Assembly (NCBI GenBank): GCA_022710245.1
Contig: JAKLHH010000448.1
Coordinates: 1 to 6,484, forward strand
Direction: 5' to 3'
Origin: Myxococcota bacterium
GTDB lineage: Bacteria; Myxococcota; Polyangia; GCA-2747355; JAKLHH01
DNA length: 6,484 bases
The notes under the pieces were generated by a model, which was given only the letters and a program-made list of their open reading frames with translations, did no database searches and had not been told where the DNA came from. The first letter of the stretch is position 1. Each line of letters starts with the position of its first letter. Positions 1 to 6,189 of this stretch are shown piece after piece. The translations under genes and the position numbers were made by a program.

Positions 1-806
1 TCACCGGCGCCGGAGGGTGGTGGCTGGCTCGAGGCGGAGTGCGCCCCGGGGCGCTCGCCGCGCTCGCCGCGGTCGGCCTCTTCGTCGCCGCCGCGAACGC
101 GCTCAACATGGTCCTCGAGCGCGAGAGCGATCGCGAGATGGAGCGCACGCGGCTCCGCCCGCTCCCCGACGGGCGCCTGGCGCTGGCCGACGCGCTCGCC
201 TTCGGCCTCGGGCTGGCCGCGCTGGCGATCGTGGGCACCGCGCTCGTCGTCAACCCGCTCACCTCGCTCCTCGGCGTGATCGCGCTCATCGTCTACGTCC
301 TCGTCTACACGCCGATGAAGCGGCGCTCCCCGGCGGCGGTGCTGGTCGGCGCGGTCGCCGGCGCGATGCCCCCGCTGATGGGCTGGACCGCGGCCACGGG
401 CGCGATCGGCCTCCCCGGCCTCGCCGTCTTCCTCACCGTCGGCCTCTGGCAGGTGCCGCACTTCCTCGCCATCGCCATCTACCGGCGCGACGAGTACGCG
501 CGCGCCGGCATCCGCACGGTCGTCGCGGTGCGCGGCGAGCGAGCGGCTCGGCGCGGCATCCTCCTCTACACCGTGCTCCTCGTGGGCGCGAGCGGGCTCC
601 TCCCCGTCCTCGGCGCGGCGGGGCCTGTCTACCTGGTGGGGGCTGGCGTGGGCGGCCTCTTCCTCCTCGCCGAGGCGGTGCGCGGCCAGCGCCAGGCGGT
701 GGAGCGCGCCGCGAGCGATCGCTGGGCCCGGCAGCTCTTCCGGCTGACCTTGGTCTACCTGCCGCTCCTCCTCCTCGCGCTCGCGGCCGACGGAGCTCTG
801 GTGTGA
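1..806 (+). CDS. ctaB: Protoheme IX farnesyltransferase (haem O synthase), 5'-truncated by window edge
   Basis: This integral membrane UbiA-family prenyltransferase transfers a farnesyl group to haem b to give haem O, the precursor of the haem A used by aa3-type oxidases. The frame is open to the left edge (bases 3-5 are the first full codon), and 267 residues are visible, so the true start lies outside; about 20-50 N-terminal residues are missing compared with usual CtaB lengths. Seen in order, numbered from the first full codon: the first polyprenyl/Mg site NALNMVLERESDREMERTR (32-50, with an ExxxD in place of the classical DxxxD, a variant common in CtaB), YTPMKRRSP (102-110), the PPLMGW stretch, and LWQVPHFLAIAIYRRDEYARAG ending near 169 with the second acidic motif. 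Hydrophobic helices run throughout. A GTG at 39 could be mistaken for a start, but the residues before it (TGAGGWWLA) match the family. Its TGA stop overlaps the next start. The call is secure. Confidence 0.95.
   Translation, partial: TGAGGWWLARGGVRPGALAALAAVGLFVAAANALNMVLERESDREMERTRLRPLPDGRLALADALAFGLGLAALAIVGTALVVNPLTSLLGVIALIVYVLVYTPMKRRSPAAVLVGAVAGAMPPLMGWTAATGAIGLPGLAVFLTVGLWQVPHFLAIAIYRRDEYARAGIRTVVAVRGERAARRGILLYTVLLVGASGLLPVLGAAGPVYLVGAGVGGLFLLAEAVRGQRQAVERAASDRWARQLFRLTLVYLPLLLLALAADGALV
792..795 (+). promoter_or_regulatory. Ribosome binding site for sco
   Basis: A GGAG lies 7 bases before the GTG at 803, inside the 3' end of ctaB. It supports the start that overlaps the ctaB stop rather than any of the in-frame starts further upstream, which only read ctaB in the wrong frame. 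Confidence 0.5.
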
Positions 807-1507
807 GCGGGCAGGCGACCTCGGGCGGTGCTGCCCCGGGCGACGCCCCGCGGGACCCGCGGGCCGGGCGGCCCTCGCCCTCGCTCTGGCGCAACCCATT
901 CCTCTGGGCGGCGATCGCCGCGGCGATCACCATGCCGATCCTGCGGCTCTACCTGCGCCGGATCCCGGAGCCGCCGCCCGTGCTGCTCACCCTGCCGCGG
1001 TTCGAGCTCATCGACGAGGAGGGACGCCCCTTCAGCAACGCGCAGCTCCGCGGCCAGGTCTGGGTAGTGGATCTCTTCTTCACCAGCTGCCGCTCGATCT
1101 GCCCCGTCCTCACGCGCGCGATGCGATCGCTGCAGGACCGCTACGCGAAGGCAGGGATCGACGGCGTCCACCTGCTCAGCCTCAGCGTCGACCCGGAGAA
1201 CGACCGGCCGCCGGTGCTGAAGGCATACGCGCAGAAGCACGGCGCCGACCTCGCGCGCTGGCGCTTCCTCACCGGCGAGCCGCAGGCGGTGCGCGTGCTG
1301 ATCGTGCAGGGTCTGCAGACGCACCTCGGCGAGAAGATCATCAAGGGCGACCTGATCGACATCGCGCACGCCTCCACGCTGATCCTCGTCGACGGCGACG
1401 GCGGCGTCCGCGGCTACTACCGCTACGACGAGCGGGGCCTCGACGAGGTCTTTCACCGCGCGCAGCACGTCCTGCGGCAGCAGCGGCAGCAGAGGAAGGG
1501 CCGGTGA
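803..1507 (+). CDS. sco1: SCO1/SenC-family copper chaperone, membrane anchored
   Basis: This is a thioredoxin-fold protein of the SCO family, which delivers copper to, or reduces, the CuA site of cytochrome oxidase subunit II outside the cytoplasmic membrane. It has 234 residues from a GTG that overlaps the ctaB stop (GTGA). Residues 1-27 form a Gly/Pro/Arg-rich cytoplasmic tail. RNPFLWAAIAAAITMPILR (30-48) is the single membrane helix, followed by RRIPEPPPVL, a juxtamembrane motif I associate with the SCO proteins of ACIII loci. The copper-binding CxxxC is C96 and C100 in FFTSCRSICP, and the distal ligand is H189 in DIAHASTLILVD. The conserved LSVDPEND precedes it, and the GYYRYDE strand follows it near the C-terminus. 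All three expected copper ligands are present, so it should be functional. The C-terminus is Gln/Arg-rich (RQQRQQRKGR). Its place between ctaB and the act genes fits a role in oxidase assembly. An ATG at codon 44 falls inside the helix and is unlikely to be the start. Confidence 0.93.
   Translation: MSGQATSGGAAPGDAPRDPRAGRPSPSLWRNPFLWAAIAAAITMPILRLYLRRIPEPPPVLLTLPRFELIDEEGRPFSNAQLRGQVWVVDLFFTSCRSICPVLTRAMRSLQDRYAKAGIDGVHLLSLSVDPENDRPPVLKAYAQKHGADLARWRFLTGEPQAVRVLIVQGLQTHLGEKIIKGDLIDIAHASTLILVDGDGGVRGYYRYDERGLDEVFHRAQHVLRQQRQQRKGR
1493..1499 (+). promoter_or_regulatory. Ribosome binding site for the dihaem cytochrome c gene
   Basis: AGGAAGG lies just before the GTG at 1504, within the last codons of sco. 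It is a good Shine-Dalgarno match and supports the overlapping GTG as the start; that start also gives a complete lipoprotein-like signal peptide. Confidence 0.55.
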
Positions 1508-2403
1508 GCCGGCCGCCCGCCGCGCGCGTCGTCGGCCTGCTGTTGCTGGCCGCGGCCAGCGCGTGCGAGGGGGACGGCTTCAGCGCGCCGCTGGTCCTCG
1601 GCGGCCGTGAGGTCCCGGCCAAGGTGCTGAGCAGGGGACGGCTCGAGTACCAGCGCTACTGCGTGGGCTGCCACGGGCTCCGCGGCGACGGGCAGGGGCC
1701 GAGCGCGGCGAGCATGAACCCCGCGCCGCGCGACTTCACCATCGGCCGCTTCAAGTTCGCCGGGGTCCTCTCCGGCGCGCTCCCCTCCGACGAGGATCTG
1801 CTGCGGACCCTGCGCCAGGGGCTGCGCGGCACGCACATGCCAGGCTACGGCGCCATCTCGGACGAGGCCGCCACGGCGCTGGTCCAGTACCTGAAGACCT
1901 TCTCCCCGCGCTGGCTGCACGAGCGGCCGGGCAAGCCCGTCCCGCTGCGGCCCGATCCGTGGCCGCGAGGCGAGGGACCGCAGGGCGGGGCCCGCGCGCG
2001 AGGTGAGGTGGTGTATCACGCGATCGCGCAGTGCTGGACCTGCCACCCCTCCTACGTCGCTCGCGAGACCGTCCGGGCGTGGATCGAGGAGGAGGCGCGG
2101 CGCCGCGGCGTCGAGCATCCAACCCGTCCGTTCCGGAGCGAGATGACTCGCTCCCATGCGGTGCTGAGCGAGTACGGAAAGCTGTTGCCACCTGACTTTG
2201 TGGGCGATACGTTACGAGCGAGCCATGATGACAGTGAGATCTATCGCACCGTCGCGGCGGGGATCGGCGGCACGCCCATGCCTGCTTGGATCGCCGAGCT
2301 CTCGCCGCGGGACCTCTGGGCGGTGGTCCACTACGTCCGCGACCTGATCCGGATCAAGGGAACACCCGAGGGGGAGGCGCTCAGGCGACGCACCGATCGC
2401 TGA
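1504..2403 (+). CDS. Dihaem cytochrome c, putative lipoprotein with two class I domains
   Basis: This is a 299-residue exported c-type cytochrome. The signal segment ARVVGLLLLAAASAC gives a lipobox-like ASAC with C21 as the probable lipidated residue (the -3 residue is Ala rather than the preferred Leu). Domain 1 has CVGCH (53-57), a PRDFT motif (75-79) and M112 in GTHMPGYG as the likely sixth haem ligand. Domain 2 has CWTCH (177-181), PPDF (229-232) and M259 in GGTPMPAW. Each half follows the order CxxCH, PxDF, acidic-xx-RT, GTxMP, then a helix ending in a Tyr-Leu or Tyr-Val pair, so they look like a duplication. Roughly 40 residues of charged linker separate them. The protein starts on a GTG overlapping the sco stop. 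By context it probably carries electrons between ACIII and an oxidase, but this is inference; I know no gene symbol for it. Between codons 220 and 249 base composition is notably poorer in GC than in the neighbours. Confidence 0.9.
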   Translation: MSRPPAARVVGLLLLAAASACEGDGFSAPLVLGGREVPAKVLSRGRLEYQRYCVGCHGLRGDGQGPSAASMNPAPRDFTIGRFKFAGVLSGALPSDEDLLRTLRQGLRGTHMPGYGAISDEAATALVQYLKTFSPRWLHERPGKPVPLRPDPWPRGEGPQGGARARGEVVYHAIAQCWTCHPSYVARETVRAWIEEEARRRGVEHPTRPFRSEMTRSHAVLSEYGKLLPPDFVGDTLRASHDDSEIYRTVAAGIGGTPMPAWIAELSPRDLWAVVHYVRDLIRIKGTPEGEALRRRTDR

Positions 2404-2432
2404 GCGCGACCCCTGGCTCGACAACCTCCGAC

Positions 2433-2440
2433 GGAGAGGA
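2433..2440 (+). promoter_or_regulatory. Ribosome binding site of actA, in the 44-base gap
   Basis: GGAGAGGA ends 7 bases before the GTG at 2448 and is the strongest Shine-Dalgarno in the window. It fixes the actA start: the frame stays open back to a TTG at 2286, but that extension overlaps the cytochrome gene and has no family resemblance. CTCC at 2426-2429 can pair with GGAG at 2433-2436 across a 3-base loop, so the site may be partly masked in the transcript. Confidence 0.7.
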
Positions 2441-2447
2441 TGCGACC

Positions 2448-3095
2448 GTGGCGCTGATCTTTCCCCGCTGGACCAACCGGGCCCCTCTCGCGATCGGCCT
2501 CGGCGCGCCGGTGCTGCTGGTCGCGGCGGTCTTCGCCGTCTGGTACTGGTTCTCGCCCAAGTACACCGACGCGGGCTATGCGCCCCTGCAGCCAGTGCCT
2601 TACTCGCACAAGCTCCACGCGGGGGATCTCGGCATCGATTGCCGCTATTGCCATAACACGATAGAGCGGGCCGGCCACGCGGCCATCCCGCCGGCCAAGA
2701 CCTGCATGAACTGTCATGCGGTGGTGTTGAAGGATAGCCTCAAGCTCGAGCCGGTGCGGGCGAGCTTCGGAGCCGACAAGCCGCTCAAGTGGATCCGCGT
2801 CCACATGCTCCCGCGCTACGCCTACTTCGATCACAGCGTGCACCTGGCCGCCGGGGTCGGCTGCGTCAGCTGCCACGGCCGCGTCGATCAGATGAAGATC
2901 GTGCGTCAGGTGGAGCCGCTCTCGATGTCGTGGTGCCTCGACTGCCACCGCAACCCGCGCGAGCACCTGCGCCCGCGCGAGCAGGTGACCAGCATGACGT
3001 GGGATCGCAAGGCGGCCGGCTACGAGCCGGAGCGAGACGGCGCGCGGAAGCGGCAGCCGGGCCCGCCGACCCACTGCTCGGGGTGCCACCGATGA
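2448..3095 (+). CDS. actA: ACIII subunit ActA, pentahaem cytochrome c
   Basis: ActA is the multihaem electron-transfer subunit of alternative complex III, facing the periplasm. The protein has 215 residues. The N-terminal MALIFPRWTNRAP is followed by one membrane helix (about 14-35, ending VWYWFSP), then PVPYSHKLHAGDLGIDC, which is characteristic of the family. Five haem sites are seen: CRYCH (65-69), CMNCH (86-90), CVSCH (139-143), CLDCH (163-167) and CSGCH (210-214). Additional His residues (H54, H57, H77, H129, H132) are candidates for the distal ligands; YFDHSVH is a family hallmark. The last haem site sits one residue from the C-terminus, as is usual for ActA, so the protein is complete. 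The GTG start is set by a strong ribosome binding site. The stop overlaps the actB start (ATGA). Five haems match the described pentahaem form. A few bacteria carry a related six-haem form, which this is not. Confidence 0.94.
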   Translation: MALIFPRWTNRAPLAIGLGAPVLLVAAVFAVWYWFSPKYTDAGYAPLQPVPYSHKLHAGDLGIDCRYCHNTIERAGHAAIPPAKTCMNCHAVVLKDSLKLEPVRASFGADKPLKWIRVHMLPRYAYFDHSVHLAAGVGCVSCHGRVDQMKIVRQVEPLSMSWCLDCHRNPREHLRPREQVTSMTWDRKAAGYEPERDGARKRQPGPPTHCSGCHR

Positions 3096-6000
3096 GCCGC
3101 GACGAGATCAGGTACTGGCGCAGCCTCGAAGAGCTCGAGCGGAGCGCGGCTGTGGCTGCGGCTGGCGGTCACGACCCCCACGCCACCCACGACCACGACC
3201 CCCACGCCCCCTCTCCCCCCCGCGTGGACGAGCTCGACGCCACGCCCGTGAGCCGGCGTGGCTTCCTCGGCTTCGTCGGCGCCGGCGCGGCGCTCGCGGG
3301 GATCTCGCTCAGCGGCTGCCTGCGCAAGCCCGTCGATCCCATCGTCCCCTTCAGCCAGCGCCCCGAGGACCTGATCCCGGGCAGGCCGCGCTACTACGCG
3401 ACCTCCGCCATGATCGGCGGCGGCGTCCTCGGCCTGCTCGTCGAGAGCCAGGACGGACGCCCGACCAAGATCGAGGGTCTGGCCGCGCACCCGTCGAGCC
3501 AGGGCTCAGCGAGCGCGTGGGCGCAGGCCGAGCTCCTCGGCCTCTACGACCCCGGCCGCGCGCGACGCCCGCTCAGGGAGGGCAAGGAGACGAGCTGGGA
3601 GGCGTTCGCCCAGCGCGCGGCGGCGCTGCGCAAGGACCGCGGCCGCGGCCTCGCGCTGCTCACCTCGCACCTGACCTCGCCCACCTGGCGCCGGCTCCTC
3701 GGCGAGCTCGGGCGCGCGCTCCCCGAGGCGCGGCTCTACCTCCACGACGAGTGCTACCCGCGGCACACGCTGCGGGGCTCCGCGCTGGTCGGCGCGAGCG
3801 GGCGGCTGCCCCTCCTGCAGCCCGATCGCGCCGACGTCATCCTCGCGCTCGACTCGGACTTCCTCGGGCTCGAGGGCGACGCCACCCGCAATCAGCGGCT
3901 CTTCGCGAGGCGCCGTCAGGTCCTCTCGCAGCACTCGGCGATCAACCGCCTCTACGCGGTCGAGCCCTACCTGACGCTGACCGGCGCGGCGGCCGACCAC
4001 CGCCTGCCGCTGCGCGGGAGCGAGGTCGAGGCGTTCGCTCGCGCGCTGGTCGGCGAGCTCGCGCGCCAGGGGCTGCAGCTCCCCGCGCCGGTGCGGGCGG
4101 TGAAGGGGGACGCCTCGCGCTGGGGCAAGTGGGTGCCCGCCGTCGCCGCCGATCTCCTGCGCAACCGCGGCCGCGCGCTGGTCGTCGTCGGCGAGCGCCA
4201 GCCCGCGCCGGTTCACGGGCTCGGCATCCTGCTGAACCACGCGCTGGAGAACGAGGGGCGCACCGTCAACCTGGTCCCCGACGCCGACGCGCCCGAGGCC
4301 CGCAGCCTGGAGGAGCTCGCCGACGAGCTCCGCGCGGGCAAGGTGCGCACGCTCGTCGTCCTCGGCGGCAACCCGGTGGCGACCGCGCCGGGAGACCTCG
4401 GGCTCGGCGAGCTGATCGCGGGCGTGCCCGAGCGGATCCACCTCTCCGATCGGGTGGACGAGACCGCGGCGCTCTGCGGCTGGCAGCTGCCGCGCAGCCA
4501 CTTCCTCGAGGCCTGGGGCGATCACCGCGCCAGCGACGGCACGCTGAGCCTGCAGCAGCCCCTCATCGCGCCGCTCTTCGACTCCCGCTCGGAGCTCGAG
4601 GTGCTGGCGCTCCTCGTCGGCGCGCCGACCGGCCGCGGCTACGAGCTGGTGCGCGAGACCTGGCGCCTCCGCGAGGGAGCCCCCGCGAGCGCCCCGGCCT
4701 CCGCGGCGGGCGCGGCCGCCACTCCGGCCAGCGCCCCGGCAGCGGCGAGCGCGCTGCAGGATCGGAGCGGCGCCGCCCAGGCCGGGCGGCCCTTCGTAGC
4801 TGCCGCGACGCACGACTTCGAGCGCCGCTGGCGTCGCTGGCTCCACGACGGCGTCGTGGCGCTCCCCGACACGGCGAGCCAGCCGCCGCCCGAGCTGCGC
4901 TGGGAGTCGCTCGGTCGCAGCCGGCCGCCCGCGGTGATCCTGGGCCTCGAGCTCAGCCTGCACCCGAGCCCGGCGCTCCTCGACGGGCGCTACGCCCAGA
5001 ACGGCTGGCTGCAGGAGCTCCCCGATCCGATCACCAAGCTGACCTGGGGCAACGCCGCCTGCCTGGGGCCGGCCACCGCCGCCGCCCAGGGCGTCCGCAC
5101 CGGCGACGTGATCGAGCTCTCGCTCGGCGGGCGCACCGCCAGCGGGCCGGCGCTGATCGTCCCCGGCGTCGCCGAGGGCGTCGTCGCGCTCACCCTGGGC
5201 CACGGCCGCGCCATGGGCACCGCGGACGAGCGCCGCGGCGTGGCGGGGGCGCCGCTCCGCGTGGCGACGTCGCCCTCCTTCGCCGGCGGGCTCTCGCTCA
5301 GGCGCCTCGGCGGGCGCTACCGCTTCGCCATGACGCAGGAGCACTGGTCGATGGAGGGGCGGCCGCTGATCCGCGAGGCCACCCTCGAGGAGTTCCAGGC
5401 CAACCCGCGCTTCGCCCAGGTGGAGCACGAGCCGCCGCTCCGCTCGCTCTGGAAGGAGCCGAACGAGCGGCGCGGTCGCCAGTGGGGCATGTCGGTCGAC
5501 CTCAACGCCTGCCTCGGCTGCGGCGCCTGTGTGGTCGCCTGCCAGGCGGAGAACAACATCCCGGTGGTGGGCCCGGAGCGCGTCCGCGAGAACCGCGAGA
5601 TGCACTGGCTGCGCATCGACCGCTACTACGCCGGCGATCCCGCCGCCCCCCAGGTGCGCTTCCAGCCGGTCGCGTGCATGCAGTGCGAGACCGCGCCGTG
5701 CGAGCAGGTCTGCCCGGTCGCCGCCTCCTCGCACACCGCCGAGGGGCTCAACGACCAGGTCTACAACCGGTGCATCGGCACCCGCTACTGCTCCAACAAC
5801 TGCCCCTACAAGGTGCGGCGCTTCAACTTCTTCCAGTACAACAGCGGGCTCGACCCGCTGCACCGCATGCAGAAGAACCCCGACGTCAGCATGCGCTTCC
5901 GCGGCATCATGGAGAAGTGCACCTACTGCGTGCAGCGGATCCAGGAGGCAAAGATCGCGGCCAAGGTGCGGGGTGACGGCGTCATCGCCGACGGGGCGGT

Positions 6001-6187
6001 GGTGCCCGCCTGCGCGCAGACCTGCCCCGCCCAGGCGATCGTCTTCGGCGACCTCAGCCAGGAGGACAGCCTGGTCGCGCAGCGCAAGCGGCAGTCCCGC
6101 GACTACGGCATCCTCACGGAGCTGCAGACGAAGCCCCGCACGACCTACCTGGCCAAGCTGCGCAACCCCAACCCGGAGCTGGTGTAG
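3092..6187 (+). CDS. actB: ACIII subunit ActB, molybdopterin-oxidoreductase-like / four-cluster iron-sulphur fusion
   Basis: ActB carries electrons from the quinol site toward the haem subunits. The protein has 1031 residues. YWRSLEEL (8-15) opens the tail; a His-rich stretch HDPHATHDHDPHA (27-39) follows. The Tat motif is SRRGFL (54-59) with a hydrophobic core and LSGC, whose C76 may be a lipidation site. Residues about 80-770 resemble a molybdopterin-binding domain, which in ActB is known to lack the cofactor; landmarks are ADHRLPLR (from 301), WGDHRASDGT, WLQELPDPITKLTW (from 639) and MEGRPLIREATLEEF (from 754). An Ala/Pro linker spans about 529-566. The C-terminal ferredoxin-like domain has C807/810/813/817, C862/865/870/874, C894/900/904 and C943/946/974/978. 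The third group has T897 where a fourth Cys would be, matching the one [3Fe-4S] plus three [4Fe-4S] content known for ActB. It ends in the family signature TTYLAKLRNPNPELV. It starts on an ATG overlapping the actA stop, and actC begins two bases after its TAG. Confidence 0.95.
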   Translation: MSRDEIRYWRSLEELERSAAVAAAGGHDPHATHDHDPHAPSPPRVDELDATPVSRRGFLGFVGAGAALAGISLSGCLRKPVDPIVPFSQRPEDLIPGRPRYYATSAMIGGGVLGLLVESQDGRPTKIEGLAAHPSSQGSASAWAQAELLGLYDPGRARRPLREGKETSWEAFAQRAAALRKDRGRGLALLTSHLTSPTWRRLLGELGRALPEARLYLHDECYPRHTLRGSALVGASGRLPLLQPDRADVILALDSDFLGLEGDATRNQRLFARRRQVLSQHSAINRLYAVEPYLTLTGAAADHRLPLRGSEVEAFARALVGELARQGLQLPAPVRAVKGDASRWGKWVPAVAADLLRNRGRALVVVGERQPAPVHGLGILLNHALENEGRTVNLVPDADAPEARSLEELADELRAGKVRTLVVLGGNPVATAPGDLGLGELIAGVPERIHLSDRVDETAALCGWQLPRSHFLEAWGDHRASDGTLSLQQPLIAPLFDSRSELEVLALLVGAPTGRGYELVRETWRLREGAPASAPASAAGAAATPASAPAAASALQDRSGAAQAGRPFVAAATHDFERRWRRWLHDGVVALPDTASQPPPELRWESLGRSRPPAVILGLELSLHPSPALLDGRYAQNGWLQELPDPITKLTWGNAACLGPATAAAQGVRTGDVIELSLGGRTASGPALIVPGVAEGVVALTLGHGRAMGTADERRGVAGAPLRVATSPSFAGGLSLRRLGGRYRFAMTQEHWSMEGRPLIREATLEEFQANPRFAQVEHEPPLRSLWKEPNERRGRQWGMSVDLNACLGCGACVVACQAENNIPVVGPERVRENREMHWLRIDRYYAGDPAAPQVRFQPVACMQCETAPCEQVCPVAASSHTAEGLNDQVYNRCIGTRYCSNNCPYKVRRFNFFQYNSGLDPLHRMQKNPDVSMRFRGIMEKCTYCVQRIQEAKIAAKVRGDGVIADGAVVPACAQTCPAQAIVFGDLSQEDSLVAQRKRQSRDYGILTELQTKPRTTYLAKLRNPNPELV
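3170..3208 (+). repeat. Two perfect 15-base direct repeats coding HDPHA
   Basis: The 15-base unit cacgacccccacgcc occurs at 3170-3184 and again at 3194-3208, a 24-base (8-codon) period inside actB. It codes for HDPHA twice (residues 27-31 and 35-39), separated by THD. The identical codons suggest a recent slippage duplication rather than selection on protein sequence alone. It lies in the N-terminal tail ahead of the Tat signal. Confidence 0.85.
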
Positions 6188-6189
6188 CC

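Noticed and set aside
17..802. N-terminal extension of the sco frame back to a GTG at 17
   Set aside because: The extra residues are an Arg/Ala-rich shadow of ctaB in another frame; the SCO family resemblance begins after the GTG at 803.
2414..2429. Sigma-54-like TGGCTCG in the gap before actA
   Set aside because: The -24 half resembles TGGCACG, but there is no TTGC-type -12 half at the right distance.
2286..2447. Upstream extension of actA to a TTG at 2286
   Set aside because: It overlaps the end of the cytochrome gene, has no family resemblance, and would place a long polar stretch before the membrane helix. The GTG at 2448 has a strong ribosome binding site and gives the expected N-terminus.
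755..3089. Minus-strand open frames of about 230-250 codons opposite sco, the cytochrome gene and actA
   Set aside because: They contain no recognisable domains and are complements of confident genes with strong codon bias.
2789..3091. Upstream extension of actB into actA
   Set aside because: This is the shadow frame of actA. The ATG at 3092 directly precedes the family-typical YWRSLEEL and overlaps the actA stop.
3170..3208. The His-rich repeat as a separate metal-chaperone gene or CRISPR-like array
   Set aside because: There are only two copies, in frame within actB, with a 9-base gap and no spacer-like structure.
3506..5863. A 785-codon open frame on the minus strand opposite actB
   Set aside because: It lies wholly opposite a strongly recognised gene. 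Its translation is Arg/Ala/Gly/Val-rich with no family motif. Long antisense frames of this kind are expected in very GC-rich coding DNA because stop codons are rare.
3517..5976. An 819-codon plus-strand frame inside actB
   Set aside because: It is the out-of-frame reading of actB, dominated by Arg, Ala, Pro and Gly, with no recognisable domain.
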